64,000 nt of DNA from Clostridium_AD frigoriphilum (GTDB taxonomy: Bacteria > Bacillota > Clostridia > Clostridiales > Clostridiaceae), in the NCBI RefSeq assembly GCF_036541405.1, contig NZ_JAZHFS010000009.1, forward strand, positions 62,001 to 126,000. The letters run 5' to 3'. This document shows positions 45,684 to 55,200 of this stretch, piece by piece; the stretch's first letter is position 1, and every line of letters begins with the position of its first letter. Position numbers and translations under genes: made by a program. Under the pieces are notes generated by a model, which worked only from the letters and a program-made list of their open reading frames with translations, searched no databases and was not told where the DNA came from.

Positions 45684-46028
45684 ATGAGTTTAGTGATAGG
45701 AACATTGTTTATCGTATTCGGTTTTATATTAATGAAGTATCCACCAAGTAGGAATAATGTGATGGGGTATAAATCACTTTTAGCAATGAAGAATCAGGAT
45801 ACCTGGAATGTAGCACAGAAACATAGTGGATTTATTTTAATGATATTTGGAGCTATTAATGGTATTTTTGGAATTTGGTCAATAATTCAGCCAATGACGA
45901 TTAATAAAGAAAAGATTCAACTATTATTACTAATATTAAGTGCTGTAGCTATTTTAGCTGTTGAGGAAATACATTTGATGAAACTATTTAATATGGATGG
46001 AAGCAGAAAAAAATCGAATGATTTATAA
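45684..46028 (+). CDS. SdpI family membrane protein
   Basis: 114 residues with three membrane helices. MKYPPSRNNVMGYKSLLAMK and WNVAQKHSGF form the SdpI-family signature. B. subtilis SdpI gives immunity to the SdpC toxin and senses it, but many SdpI homologues, like this one, stand without an SdpC or SdpR partner. The last nine codons form the left arm of the terminator. AGGGGGA precedes the ATG, and dispersed element B lies just upstream. Confidence 0.82.
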   Translation: MSLVIGTLFIVFGFILMKYPPSRNNVMGYKSLLAMKNQDTWNVAQKHSGFILMIFGAINGIFGIWSIIQPMTINKEKIQLLLLILSAVAILAVEEIHLMKLFNMDGSRKKSNDL

Positions 46029-46048
46029 TTTTCGATTTTTTTCTGCTT
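46001..46048 (+). terminator. 18-bp perfect terminator overlapping the SdpI-like coding end
   Basis: AAGCAGAAAAAAATCGAA (46001-46018) and its exact complement at 46031-46048. The left arm is coding sequence and the stop codon (46026-46028) lies in the loop. Confidence 0.9.
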
Positions 46049-46132
46049 CTTCATAGGTATATTTGTGATGGGGAATAGTGCATAGAATGGCAAATAGAGT
46101 AGATTGAATTTTAATTAACAGGAGGTAACAAT

Positions 46133-47113
46133 GTGATAATTAAATCAGAAACAAAAATAACTGGAGTCGGAGGGTATGTTCCAAAGGATATTCTTACCAA
46201 TTATGATTTGCAGAAGTTGGTAGATACAAGCGATGAATGGATTATTAGACGCACAGGTATAATAAAAAGACACATTAGTAGTGAAACTGAAAATGCAAGC
46301 AACTTAGCTATCAAGGCTGTTGAAAATTTAATTGAAGTTTACGGGTCTGACATATCTGATGTAGATATGATAGTGGTTTCGACAACTAGCCCCGACCACA
46401 TTGTCCCAAATGTAGCCTCATTAATTCAGGGTCATTTTGGCATCAGAAAAACAGGCGTTATGGATATAAATGTAGCTTGCACAGGATATGTCTACGCATT
46501 ATCGGTAGCAAATGCATTTATCACAATTGGTCAAAATAAAAAAATTCTAGTTGTAGCAACTGAGGCAATATCTAAACTTATTGATTATACAGATAGAAAC
46601 ACATGTATACTTTTTGGTGATGGGGCATCAGCATTTTTATTAGAAAAAACTGATGGAAAAGGCGCCTTCATTGCTACAAATTTCGAAACAAACGGTAGTG
46701 GGGCTGATAGTATCTATTGTAGCAATCATTCAAAAAATATTGGTGAATCATCTGTTATAAAGGAACATCGTATTGTTCAAAATGGTGGTGAAGTATATAG
46801 ATATGTTATGAAAAATGTAGTAGATGGTATTAAAACACTTTTAGAAACCTCTCAGCTCTCACTTTCAGATATTAAGTGGTTTGTACCTCACAGTGCAAAT
46901 TTGCGTTTGATTGAAGGTATATGCAAACGTCTTGAGTATCCTATTGAGAAAACTCTAGTTAGCGTAACAGAATTCGGAAATACTTCAAGTGCGTCTATTC
47001 CACTAGCTATTTGGCTAGCATTAAAAGAAAGCAAAATAGCAACAGGCGATAAGATACTACTTTACGGATTTGGCGGTGGACTTACTCATGGTGGAATTAT
47101 TATTGAATGGTAA
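46133..47113 (+). CDS. 3-oxoacyl-ACP synthase III (FabH-like)
   Basis: KAS III condenses an acyl-CoA with malonyl-ACP to start a fatty-acid or related chain. The Cys-His-Asn triad is C116 (NVACTGY), H253 (VPHSANLRLIEG) and N283 (FGNTSSAS). The start is GTG 46133 after AGGAGGT; the ATG two bases before leads to an immediate stop. It stands alone, away from a fab cluster, with no acyl carrier protein nearby, so it is probably a secondary copy. Primer preference cannot be read. Confidence 0.9.
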   Translation: MIIKSETKITGVGGYVPKDILTNYDLQKLVDTSDEWIIRRTGIIKRHISSETENASNLAIKAVENLIEVYGSDISDVDMIVVSTTSPDHIVPNVASLIQGHFGIRKTGVMDINVACTGYVYALSVANAFITIGQNKKILVVATEAISKLIDYTDRNTCILFGDGASAFLLEKTDGKGAFIATNFETNGSGADSIYCSNHSKNIGESSVIKEHRIVQNGGEVYRYVMKNVVDGIKTLLETSQLSLSDIKWFVPHSANLRLIEGICKRLEYPIEKTLVSVTEFGNTSSASIPLAIWLALKESKIATGDKILLYGFGGGLTHGGIIIEW

Positions 47114-47151
47114 GGAGAAATTTAATTTATATACATAAGTACAATGAAGCA

Positions 47152-47202
47152 GAGCTGCTGTTTAAAATTATGAAGATTGTTTTACTTAAGTAGCTGCTTT
47201 CT
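47152..47202. terminator. Possible terminator between fabH-like and serine hydrolase genes
   Basis: GAAGCAG...CTGC pairs imperfectly with a GCTGCTTTC region about 40 bases on. Weak stem between convergent genes. Confidence 0.4.
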
Positions 47203-47267
47203 GTTCCATTATTAATTTCTTCTACAATTTTACCGCCATTAAACACCAAAACTTTGCATAAAATAAA

Positions 47268-48464
47268 TTATTTTTTCATTTCCAATATATTGGATAATCC
47301 AGAAACTATAGGCATAACATTATACGCATATTTATTGCTTAGTATAATAATTACATACCTTTTATCAATATCTTTTCCTAGATATGATGAATAGCCTAGT
47401 GTACTCCCATTATCCCAAATCATTTTATCTCCATTAGCCTTTTTGGTTATAATTAATCCATATCCATAACTATGTAGGTGTGGTGTAATCATTCCATTTA
47501 ATGATTCTTTATTAATTAATTTTCCATCAAGTAGCGCATTATACCATGTATATAAATCATCAACTGTTGAATAAATACCTCCAGCGGAGGGTAATATTGA
47601 TCCTTCTTTATCAAATGAGGATGTATATTTGTCCGTTTTCTTAGGACGATAATATCCATTTGCTTTGCCTTTTATTATAGCTTTATAAGTTAAAAATCCG
47701 GTATCAATTAATTTTAAGGGTTTAAATATATTTTTGTCTATATACTCCTCGTAGTTAATGCCGGACACCTTTTCTATTATATATCCAAGTAATATATAAT
47801 TTGAACTACTGTACTCATACTTTGTTCCAGATTCAAAATGGCGTGGCTTATTTTTAAATAGATTAACACTTTCCTTTAGAGTATATGTATGTTTCCCGTT
47901 TACAGGTGATATAGAAGATTGATTATAATCAGGAATTCCAGAGGTGTGGGTGAGCAGATTATAAATTTTTATTTCATCTCCATTTGGATAATCTGGAATA
48001 TATTTATCAACTGTGTCTTGGACATTTAAAAGTTTCTTTTCTTGTAACATTAAAATTGCTGTAGCAGTAAATTGTTTAGTTAAGGATGCAATTTCGAAAG
48101 CTGTTTTAGGTTTATTAACAATTTTTTTATTATAGTCTGCCATACCATATCCTTTATCTGATAGCACCTTATCATCTTTCGCAACGAGAATGGTACCACT
48201 AAATTTATCATTTGGGGAATAAGAATCTATATATTTAGATATCTTAGATTGAATTTCAATATTATCTATTTTCACGCTACTATCTATTTTCACGCTACTA
48301 TCTATTTTTGTTTTATTATTTATTTTTGTACTATTATCTGTTTTGGCACTATTATTTGTTTTTGGAATATTAAGTGTGGAGGTTGTACTTTTACCACAAC
48401 CTGTCGCTATTATTATGAATGTAAATAATAAAGAGGTTATCTTTATTATATTCTTTTTTGTCAT
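47268..48464 (-). CDS. Beta-lactamase-fold serine hydrolase lipoprotein
   Basis: A class C beta-lactamase/DD-peptidase-like serine hydrolase. The signal peptide ends in a lipobox (IATGC, lipid at C23). A low-complexity linker (about 26-68) carries a repeated KIDSSV unit. The catalytic SLTK motif gives S127 and K130, and a YSS-type second motif lies in YEYSSSNY (about 206-213). Such proteins cleave D-amino-acid peptides, esters or other wall-derived bonds; resistance to beta-lactams should not be assumed. The ribosome binding site is GGGAGGA. Confidence 0.9.
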   Translation of the reverse strand: MTKKNIIKITSLLFTFIIIATGCGKSTTSTLNIPKTNNSAKTDNSTKINNKTKIDSSVKIDSSVKIDNIEIQSKISKYIDSYSPNDKFSGTILVAKDDKVLSDKGYGMADYNKKIVNKPKTAFEIASLTKQFTATAILMLQEKKLLNVQDTVDKYIPDYPNGDEIKIYNLLTHTSGIPDYNQSSISPVNGKHTYTLKESVNLFKNKPRHFESGTKYEYSSSNYILLGYIIEKVSGINYEEYIDKNIFKPLKLIDTGFLTYKAIIKGKANGYYRPKKTDKYTSSFDKEGSILPSAGGIYSTVDDLYTWYNALLDGKLINKESLNGMITPHLHSYGYGLIITKKANGDKMIWDNGSTLGYSSYLGKDIDKRYVIIILSNKYAYNVMPIVSGLSNILEMKK

Positions 48465-48858
48465 TATTATATCCTCCCAAATTATTCAAATGGCCACTTG
48501 CATATGTATCATACTAAAAATGCGAAATGGTCTAATTATATTTTTAGTATATATGAAAAAATACAAAACAGCATTTTACAAGTATGGTGTAATGTATTTA
48601 TTTAATTATACTGTAAATTTCATATAAATACTTAAAAATTTGGATATAAATTTCATGTATAAAGAATATTAGAATCTTGCGCACTATAATAAAGGTTCTA
48701 ATTGTTTGATTGTTTAATGAATAAGAATACTTTAAAAAATCATTCAAAAACTGAATAGTTCTGCGTCACTGGGTATAGACATGGAACATATATGAATTAA
48801 AATGCAATATATACTTCACAAATAGAAATATATATTATATAATGTTAGTAATTTAAAA
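48465..48858. other. Divergent intergenic region
   Basis: 394 bp of AT-rich sequence between the serine hydrolase and the 48880 gene. TTTTTAGTATATATGAAA near 48540 is partly inverted near 48615-48640 (TTTCATATAAATACTTAAAAA). No gene recognised. Confidence 0.4.
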
Positions 48859-48879
48859 ATGAAAAGAGGGGTTTTTATT

Positions 48880-49572
48880 ATGAAATCTAAAGCAAAAGAC
48901 GAACGTATAGTAAAAAAATCCAATGAAATTTGTGCACACTTGTATCCGTTAATTATTATTTTAACAATAATACAAGCTATCTTTAAATACTTGTTATTAA
49001 CACAAGATATTACAGAATATATTTTGGAAATAATTGCAATACTAGGTTCTATTGGATATTTACTTATTAGAACCTATGTTACTGGGATACCATTGTTTAG
49101 ACATTCGGATAAGTGCGTACATGAGATTCAAAATCGTTATGTCATGCATAGTTTTTATATTTGTTTTATTACCTATGTTTTTGGTGAATTTATTTTGATG
49201 TTCGTATTTGATAAGTGGATTTTATCGTCTACATATGTTCTAGTTTGGATTATACCTGCGTTTATATATACTTTTAAGATAGTGAAAAATGGCTTATTTG
49301 TTTGGGGTAGCAAAAAAGCAGAGGTAGCTGGAGTAAAAGCATTTAAAGTGAGAGTAGCAATCGGAAGCATTTTCTATGGTGTTGTTATGGAATGGAAAGT
49401 ACTATTTAAGAATAATAATTTTCATCCAATTGGGTTGATTTTGGTTATTATGATGGCAATTGGTTGGGGTATACCCTTTTATTTCATCATGAAAAGTATT
49501 AAAAATAAATCGGAGCGACATTCAAACAATGAGTTAATGGAAATTGAACAAGAAAATAAAAATGATATGTAA
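48880..49572 (+). CDS. DUF6773-type multi-pass membrane protein
   Basis: 230 residues with about five to six membrane helices (near 24-43, 50-70, 93-115, 120-140, 172-190 and 195-212). The layout and the adjacent small HTH gene match the clostridial DUF6773 membrane proteins of unknown function; the family name is given from memory and is tentative. ATG 48880 is chosen because AGAGGGG lies about nine bases upstream; the ATG at 48859 is before that site. It is followed after 17 bases by the HTH gene. Confidence 0.7.
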   Translation: MKSKAKDERIVKKSNEICAHLYPLIIILTIIQAIFKYLLLTQDITEYILEIIAILGSIGYLLIRTYVTGIPLFRHSDKCVHEIQNRYVMHSFYICFITYVFGEFILMFVFDKWILSSTYVLVWIIPAFIYTFKIVKNGLFVWGSKKAEVAGVKAFKVRVAIGSIFYGVVMEWKVLFKNNNFHPIGLILVIMMAIGWGIPFYFIMKSIKNKSERHSNNELMEIEQENKNDM

Positions 49573-49589
49573 AATACTGGGGAGGAAAT

Positions 49590-49799
49590 ATGAAGAATAA
49601 AAAAATGAAAATAGCTAGAATTGAATGTGACTTATCTCAAGAACAATTAGCAGATAATGTGGGTGTCACAAGGCAAACAATTGGCCTTATTGAATCTGGA
49701 AAATATAATCCATCTATTAAATTATGTATCGCCATATGCAAAATATTAAATAAAACCTTAAATGATTTATTTTGGGAAGATGAAAGTATCCAATGGTAG
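49590..49799 (+). CDS. Small XRE-family HTH regulator
   Basis: A 69-residue single-domain Cro/CI-type helix-turn-helix protein: ARIECDLSQEQLADNVGVTR, QTIGLIESGKYNPSIKLCIA, then ILNKTLNDLFWED. This is the YozG-like type that usually pairs with a membrane protein gene, as here (17-base gap). It probably regulates its own operon. GGGGAGGAA precedes the ATG. Confidence 0.92.
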   Translation: MKNKKMKIARIECDLSQEQLADNVGVTRQTIGLIESGKYNPSIKLCIAICKILNKTLNDLFWEDESIQW

Positions 49800-49935
49800 A
49801 ATATTCTTTAAAATTATGTTGCAATAATATAAAAAGGTGAAATGAAAATTGTTTATATTATACGATAATATGAGCTAACTATTTTGCTATATACAATGAG
49901 GTTATATCAATTGAGCCAGATGTTGAAAATGGAAT

Positions 49936-49973
49936 TGAAGGAGTTTTTATGATGTAGGTGTCTGACTCCTTCA
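49936..49973 (+). terminator. Hairpin after the HTH gene
   Basis: TGAAGGAGT (49936-49944) and ACTCCTTCA (49965-49973), perfect 9-bp arms with a 20-base loop and no strong T-run. The surrounding 49800-50056 gap shows no complete gene. Confidence 0.45.
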
Positions 49974-50056
49974 TGTTCAATTATAACTTGTGTTAATATT
50001 TTCATTTAGATATTTACTATTGTGGGGTAAGCGTTTATTATAATATAAATTTCTCT

Positions 50057-51097
50057 TTAAATTTTTTTTATCTTGGAGTCGTTTTTTTCATTCAAATCCA
50101 CTCCAATTAAATCTAATACGAATATAACAATTGGGATGCCAAGTAACAGCCCCCAAGTTCCCATAAACTGTTCTGAGATTATTAATGTTGTAAAAGTAAA
50201 AAATATTGGAAGATGGGTTGTATCAGACATAAACATTGGGTTTAAAACATAACTTTCAATAGTATGAATTACTAAGATCATAATAAGTACAAAAACTACT
50301 TTAATTAACCCTCCTATTTTAAAGGCAATTAGACATAAGGGAATTAAAGAAAAAAACACTCCGACTACAGGTACAAGACTTAAAATAAATATCATAAATG
50401 CAAGGGCGAACAATGCAGGAAAGCCCATTATAGTAAGTCCTATGATTGATAATATTGTATTTGCAATAGCTATCATTATTTGAGCTCGTATTACTTTACC
50501 AAAAGAATTTAAAAAATTATTACCAAAATAACTTAAATAATTGTATGCTGAAGATACTCTACTATGTTTAAACTTATATAGAAACTTTAATACACTAGTT
50601 TTTTCTAATACAAATACCAAACTTAATAGAAGTGCCATAAAAAAATTCAAGCCACATTTACCAAAATCAGTTATAAAAAGCATAATATTTTGAATCCCCA
50701 TTTTAGCATAACTTGCTATGTCAATTTGATGAAAGATAGGTGCGAAATACTTCATATTTCCTTTTGTATCTATCACGAAATTAGTGTATTCCATTCTACG
50801 TAAAATATGTAAGCTTTGAGAAATAGCAAGTGGTATATATTTCACTGCTAGCAGCACTACAGTTATTGTCATAAACATATATATAATTATAGTAATAATA
50901 GCTGGGTTTATCTTTATAACTTTGTTGATTTGCTCAGTTAATAAACTTTGTAGACTATTTGCTAAATAAGAAATCATAAAAGTTAATAAAACCAAATTTA
51001 AAATAGATCTGATTAAGAAAGCGAATAATACTAAAGCTGCTATTAATAATATTTTTATTACCGATTCTTTGTGAAATAATTCTACTATTGTTTGCAT
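50057..51097 (-). CDS. AI-2E family transporter-like permease
   Basis: 346 residues with about seven to eight membrane helices and a central soluble stretch (about 85-150). The C-terminal HTIESYVLNPMFMSDTTHLP and MGTWGLLLGIPIVIF motifs are those of the AI-2E/PerM/YtvI family. Members include exporters and Na+(Li+)/H+ antiporters; the substrate here is unknown. The ribosome binding site is GGAG on the minus strand. It is divergent from the SH3 protein gene. Confidence 0.88.
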   Translation of the reverse strand: MQTIVELFHKESVIKILLIAALVLFAFLIRSILNLVLLTFMISYLANSLQSLLTEQINKVIKINPAIITIIIYMFMTITVVLLAVKYIPLAISQSLHILRRMEYTNFVIDTKGNMKYFAPIFHQIDIASYAKMGIQNIMLFITDFGKCGLNFFMALLLSLVFVLEKTSVLKFLYKFKHSRVSSAYNYLSYFGNNFLNSFGKVIRAQIMIAIANTILSIIGLTIMGFPALFALAFMIFILSLVPVVGVFFSLIPLCLIAFKIGGLIKVVFVLIMILVIHTIESYVLNPMFMSDTTHLPIFFTFTTLIISEQFMGTWGLLLGIPIVIFVLDLIGVDLNEKNDSKIKKI

Positions 51098-51406
51098 TTA
51101 AGATACTCCTTCATCTTGTTTTATTAGAACTTGTCATATGTATTTAAATAGCTTACCATATCTTGCTATTATAATAAGTTATTATCTTATTTGTTTATTA
51201 TAGCAATTATTTAGGGTGCACGGCAAATTATAATTGAAATTAATAAGAATAATTATAATTACAGTTTGGAATTAGCTCTAAATTTAAATTAATTGATAAT
51301 ATATATAAATGTTTCAATTTTATTAATTTTAATAAAAGTCTTTATACAAATGTAAAATTATGGTATATTATAAAAAATAAACTATATACTTTGAGGAGGA
51401 ATTAAA
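51098..51406. other. Divergent intergenic region with two dyads
   Basis: An imperfect inverted repeat TTGCTATTATAATAA / TTATTATAGCAA spans 51163-51206. A second dyad (AATTATAATT twice) lies near 51228-51263. An extended -10 (TGGTATATT) near 51360 could serve the SH3 gene. No coding frame. Confidence 0.45.
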
Positions 51407-52018
51407 TTGAAAAACATTAAACTTTTAACACAATTAAAAAAAGCTTCATTAAAGAAAAAGGTGGTTGTCGTTACTACTATTATGGGGATCGCATTAGTAT
51501 CTATAGGTATAAATAATGTGAATTATAATAATAGTACAAGCAGTGCAAATAAATATGTACAAGTATTAGGTAGTGTAGTTCAACAACCAGTAGTAGGCAA
51601 AATACAATATGGTGTAACGACATCTATTGTAAACATAAGAACTGGGGCATCAACTACATCTTCTATACAAGGAAAATTAGCTAACAAAACTGAAATTAAA
51701 ATTCTTGAAAAAAAAGATGATTTTTATAAAGTAAGCTACAGCGGTAAAACAGGATACGTAAGTAGTCAATATGTAAAAGTAATAGCTAAACCAGCTGCAG
51801 TAGTAACGGCACAGACAGTATCTAAAGTACAAGATGGCGTAACAACATCTATTGTAAACATAAGAACTGGAGCATCAACTACTTCTTCTATACAAGGGAA
51901 ATTAGCTAACAAAACTAAAGTTAAAATTATGGGTAAGGTCGGTAGTTTTTATAAAATAAGTTATAGTGGTAAAACAGGATATGTAAGTAATCAATATGTG
52001 AAAATAACAACTAAATAA
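51407..52018 (+). CDS. Secreted protein with two bacterial SH3 domains
   Basis: An N-terminal membrane/signal segment (about 18-38) is followed by two near-identical SH3b domains at about 67-125 and 142-202, each with VNIRTGASTTSSIQGKLANK and FYK(V/I)SYSGKTGYVS(S/N)QYVK. Bacterial SH3 domains usually bind peptidoglycan. The repeats are 75 residues (225 bases) apart and also highly similar in DNA, so the duplication is recent or kept uniform. No enzymatic domain is present. The start is TTG 51407 after GAGGAGGA. Confidence 0.9.
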   Translation: MKNIKLLTQLKKASLKKKVVVVTTIMGIALVSIGINNVNYNNSTSSANKYVQVLGSVVQQPVVGKIQYGVTTSIVNIRTGASTTSSIQGKLANKTEIKILEKKDDFYKVSYSGKTGYVSSQYVKVIAKPAAVVTAQTVSKVQDGVTTSIVNIRTGASTTSSIQGKLANKTKVKIMGKVGSFYKISYSGKTGYVSNQYVKITTK

Positions 52019-52037
52019 GTATTATATATTGAAACTT

Positions 52038-52069
52038 AAAAATCCATATCAATTATGATATGGATTTTT
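52038..52069 (+). terminator. Terminator of the SH3-domain gene
   Basis: AAAAATCCATATCA (52038-52051), 4-base loop, TGATATGGATTTTT (52056-52069), an exact match. Confidence 0.9.
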
Positions 52070-52283
52070 AACTCTTTTTTTATTTTTAAAAGTGGATTGT
52101 GGTTACATGTGATTAGAATGATTGCTACCAATGATGATTTATCTTCTATTAAAATATATCCTCGTCACATAATTATGGTATGATATAAATGTATATTATT
52201 GGTCGAAATTGTAATCGATATCTAAGCAAAGATTAAATATAAAACATTAATTTAAATGAATTTTATAAATTATGGAGGTTATT

Positions 52284-55200
52284 ATGAAAATTAGAGATAA
52301 AATGAAAAATGGTATGTGTGCGACACGTTGCAACTTGAAAAGAGTTGCCTAAACTGAATAAGTTTAAGAACTGATGGCATTGAAAAGTCAAATGAAGGGG
52401 TAACGCCTTGAAGGGCTTTCTCTGATACTCCGATATGTGTCTTATTTATTAAGAAATGAGAGATATAAAGCTCGGTGAAGTCGATTGAGAATACACCCTA
52501 ATGCTGTGCATATGCAGAGTAAAGGAACAGCGAACCAGAGGTGGTTGTGTGTACGATAGGTCGGGAGTCCATAAAATACTCATGGTAAGAATGTTCCTTA
52601 GGAACTGACAAAATTCCGAATGTAAGGGTCTATACGTTTAAAGAACAGAAATGTTTTTCATACCTAAGTTGTATGGTTTGTGAGGATAAGTAAAATTGCA
52701 TGTTATGAAAGTCCTTATACTGTTAAAGGCAGTATCAATCAAACAGGCTCAAAGGAATTACCTAAAAGTATATGTAGTGATAAAAGTCATCGGAACGTGG
52801 TAAGCATCAGGCATGGAGAAACTTAATTTCAATGAAATGTTGATAAGGAAAGGTTTAAACTATAACTTATCTTAATTGATGTGAAAGTAGTGGCACAATA
52901 CCTATGAACCTCTGATAATAAGGAGTGGAGGGATAGCCACAAGTCAATAATTATTTTCTTAAATATACAAAAAACAATATTATTAGGTTCTTGTAAGACT
53001 AATAGAAGCGAAATTCACCAGATATGAGGGATGAGCTGACTAATGACAGTCAAATTGAAGAAGTTTAAGAAGAAATTACTAAGAAATAACGAATATTATG
53101 ATTTCCAAGAAATACAAGATAACCTTTATAAGCAAAGTAAAGATAATATGAAGTTTAAAAATCTTATGGAGTTAATTACTGATGATAGAAACATACTATT
53201 AGCATATCGCAATATAAAGAGGAACAAAGGGAGTAAAACACCCGGAACTAACTTTAATAATATATTAAAAATTGCAGATACGGAACCTAAATATCTCATA
53301 GAGTATGTGAAAGAAAGACTAAAAGATTATAAACCTGAACCAGTAAGAAGAATTGAAATACCTAAAGATGGTGGAACGGCAACAAGGCCACTTGGAATAC
53401 CCTGCATTGAAGATAGACTTATACAGCAATGTATCAAACAAGTATTAGAACCTATATGTGAAGCAAAGTTTCATGCACATAATTATGGATTCAGACCTAA
53501 TAGAAGTACACACCATGCAATATCGAGAATGACATTCTTAGCAAATAGAGCTCACCTACATTATGTAGTTGATATAGATATAAAGGGATTTTTTGATAAT
53601 GTAAATCATGGTAAGCTATTAAAGCAAATGTGGTCTTTAGGGATACAAGATAAAAGTCTACTAACAATAATATCAAAAATGCTAAAAGCAGAAATTGATG
53701 GAATAGGCATTCCTCAAAAAGGAACCCCGCAGGGTGGGATTTTATCGCCATTATTAAGTAATATAGTGTTAAATGAGTTAGATTGGTGGATTAGCAATCA
53801 ATGGGAGACATTTGAACCAAGGCACAAATATACAAGTTACAATAAATTTAGTGCATTAAAGTCCTCCAAACTTAAACAAATGTTCATAGTCAGATATGCA
53901 GATGATTTTAAGTTAATGTGTAGAGATTATGAAACAGCTCAAAAGGCGCTTATAGCAGTTAAAAACTGGTTAAAGGAAAGACTAGACCTAGATATTAGTC
54001 CAGAAAAGTCAAAAGTAATTAATATTAGGAAAAATTATTCAAACTTCCTAGGGTTCAAACTGAAGATTATCAAAAAGGGAAAGAAAAAGGTTATCAAATC
54101 CAACATCAATGATAAAGCAACAAAGAAAATTATAAAAGGTATATTGGAAAGAATCAAGGAAATTAAGAAAAGTCCAACTGTAGCAACTGTAAATAGATAT
54201 AATGCATCTATATTAGGATTGCACAACTATTATAGATATGCAACATATGCAAACATAGACTTTTCTAAAATAGCTTTCTTAGTAAGCAAGAACCTATATA
54301 ATAGTACCAAACGAATACGAGGTAAAACAGGTAACAAGAGTAAAGCATATATTAACTATTATGGTAAATATAATCTTAAAATAGTATATATTGCTAGTAT
54401 AGCATTGTTTCCAATAGCAGGAATTAAAACAAAAAATGCAATGAATTTCTCCCGAAATATATGCAACTTTACCAAAGAAGGTAGAGAATTAATCCATGAT
54501 AACCTCAAAGGGGTCAATCACAATGCACTAAAATACATCATGGAAAACCCAATACAAGGTGAAACCACAGAATATAACGATAACAGAGTATCGCTATATG
54601 TAGGACAAAATGGGAAATGTAGTGTAACAGGAGAGCCATTGTTAATAAATAACATGGATTCCCACCATAAAATTCCAAGAGAATTAGGTGGGAAAGATGA
54701 ATATGCAAATTTAACATTTGTTATTTGTGGTATTCATAAACTAATTCATGCAATAACAAAGAAAACGATACTAAACTATATAAATAAAATGCAGAAATTC
54801 ATTAATGAATCAAGCCTGATTAAAATAAATAAACTTCGTAAATTGGTTGGAAATTGTGAATTGTATATAAGTTAAAAGGAAAATATGAATTGAGGGCGCG
54901 CCGTATGAGGTGAAAGTCTCACGTACGGTGTTGAGCGGGGGAAAAGGTGAAGATTACATCAAAGTCTTACCTATCGCTATTGTATATAGATGCAGGAGAG
55001 GGTCTTGAAGAGGAACGTAAAAAGTGTAAGGAATTATTATATGATTATAATCATACACACCCAAGTGAAGAAAAAAAAATGAAAGACTTGCTCAGAAAAT
55101 TATTAGGAGATATGGGTGAGAATATTTGGATTGAACCACCAGTACATATGGCATATGGTACAAATGTGCATATTGGTGACTATTTTTATGCTAATTTTAA

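Larger units (their letters stand above)
52318..54980 (+). mobile_element. Group II intron, complete, with encoded maturase
   Basis: The 5' end GTGCGAC at 52318 is the canonical group II start, and the 3' end CTATCGCTAT at 54980 has the expected AT. Placing the boundaries there restores the host gene reading frame exactly. About 720 bases of structured RNA (domains I-III) precede the encoded protein, which lies in domain IV. Domain V (54898-54931; GCGCCGTATGAGGTGAAAGT onward) and domain VI (54932-54980) are present. All parts needed for splicing and retro-homing appear intact. EBS/IBS pairs were not fixed by eye. Confidence 0.92.

Noticed and set aside
48343..48627. A 94-codon + strand frame over the start of the serine hydrolase gene
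   Set aside because: It overlaps the lipoprotein signal region in antisense and has no ribosome binding site or recognisable domain.
49880..49955. Short frame reading FAIYNEVISIEPDVENGIEG before a stop
   Set aside because: Looks like the tail of a lost gene, but only about 27 codons without a start; chance cannot be excluded.
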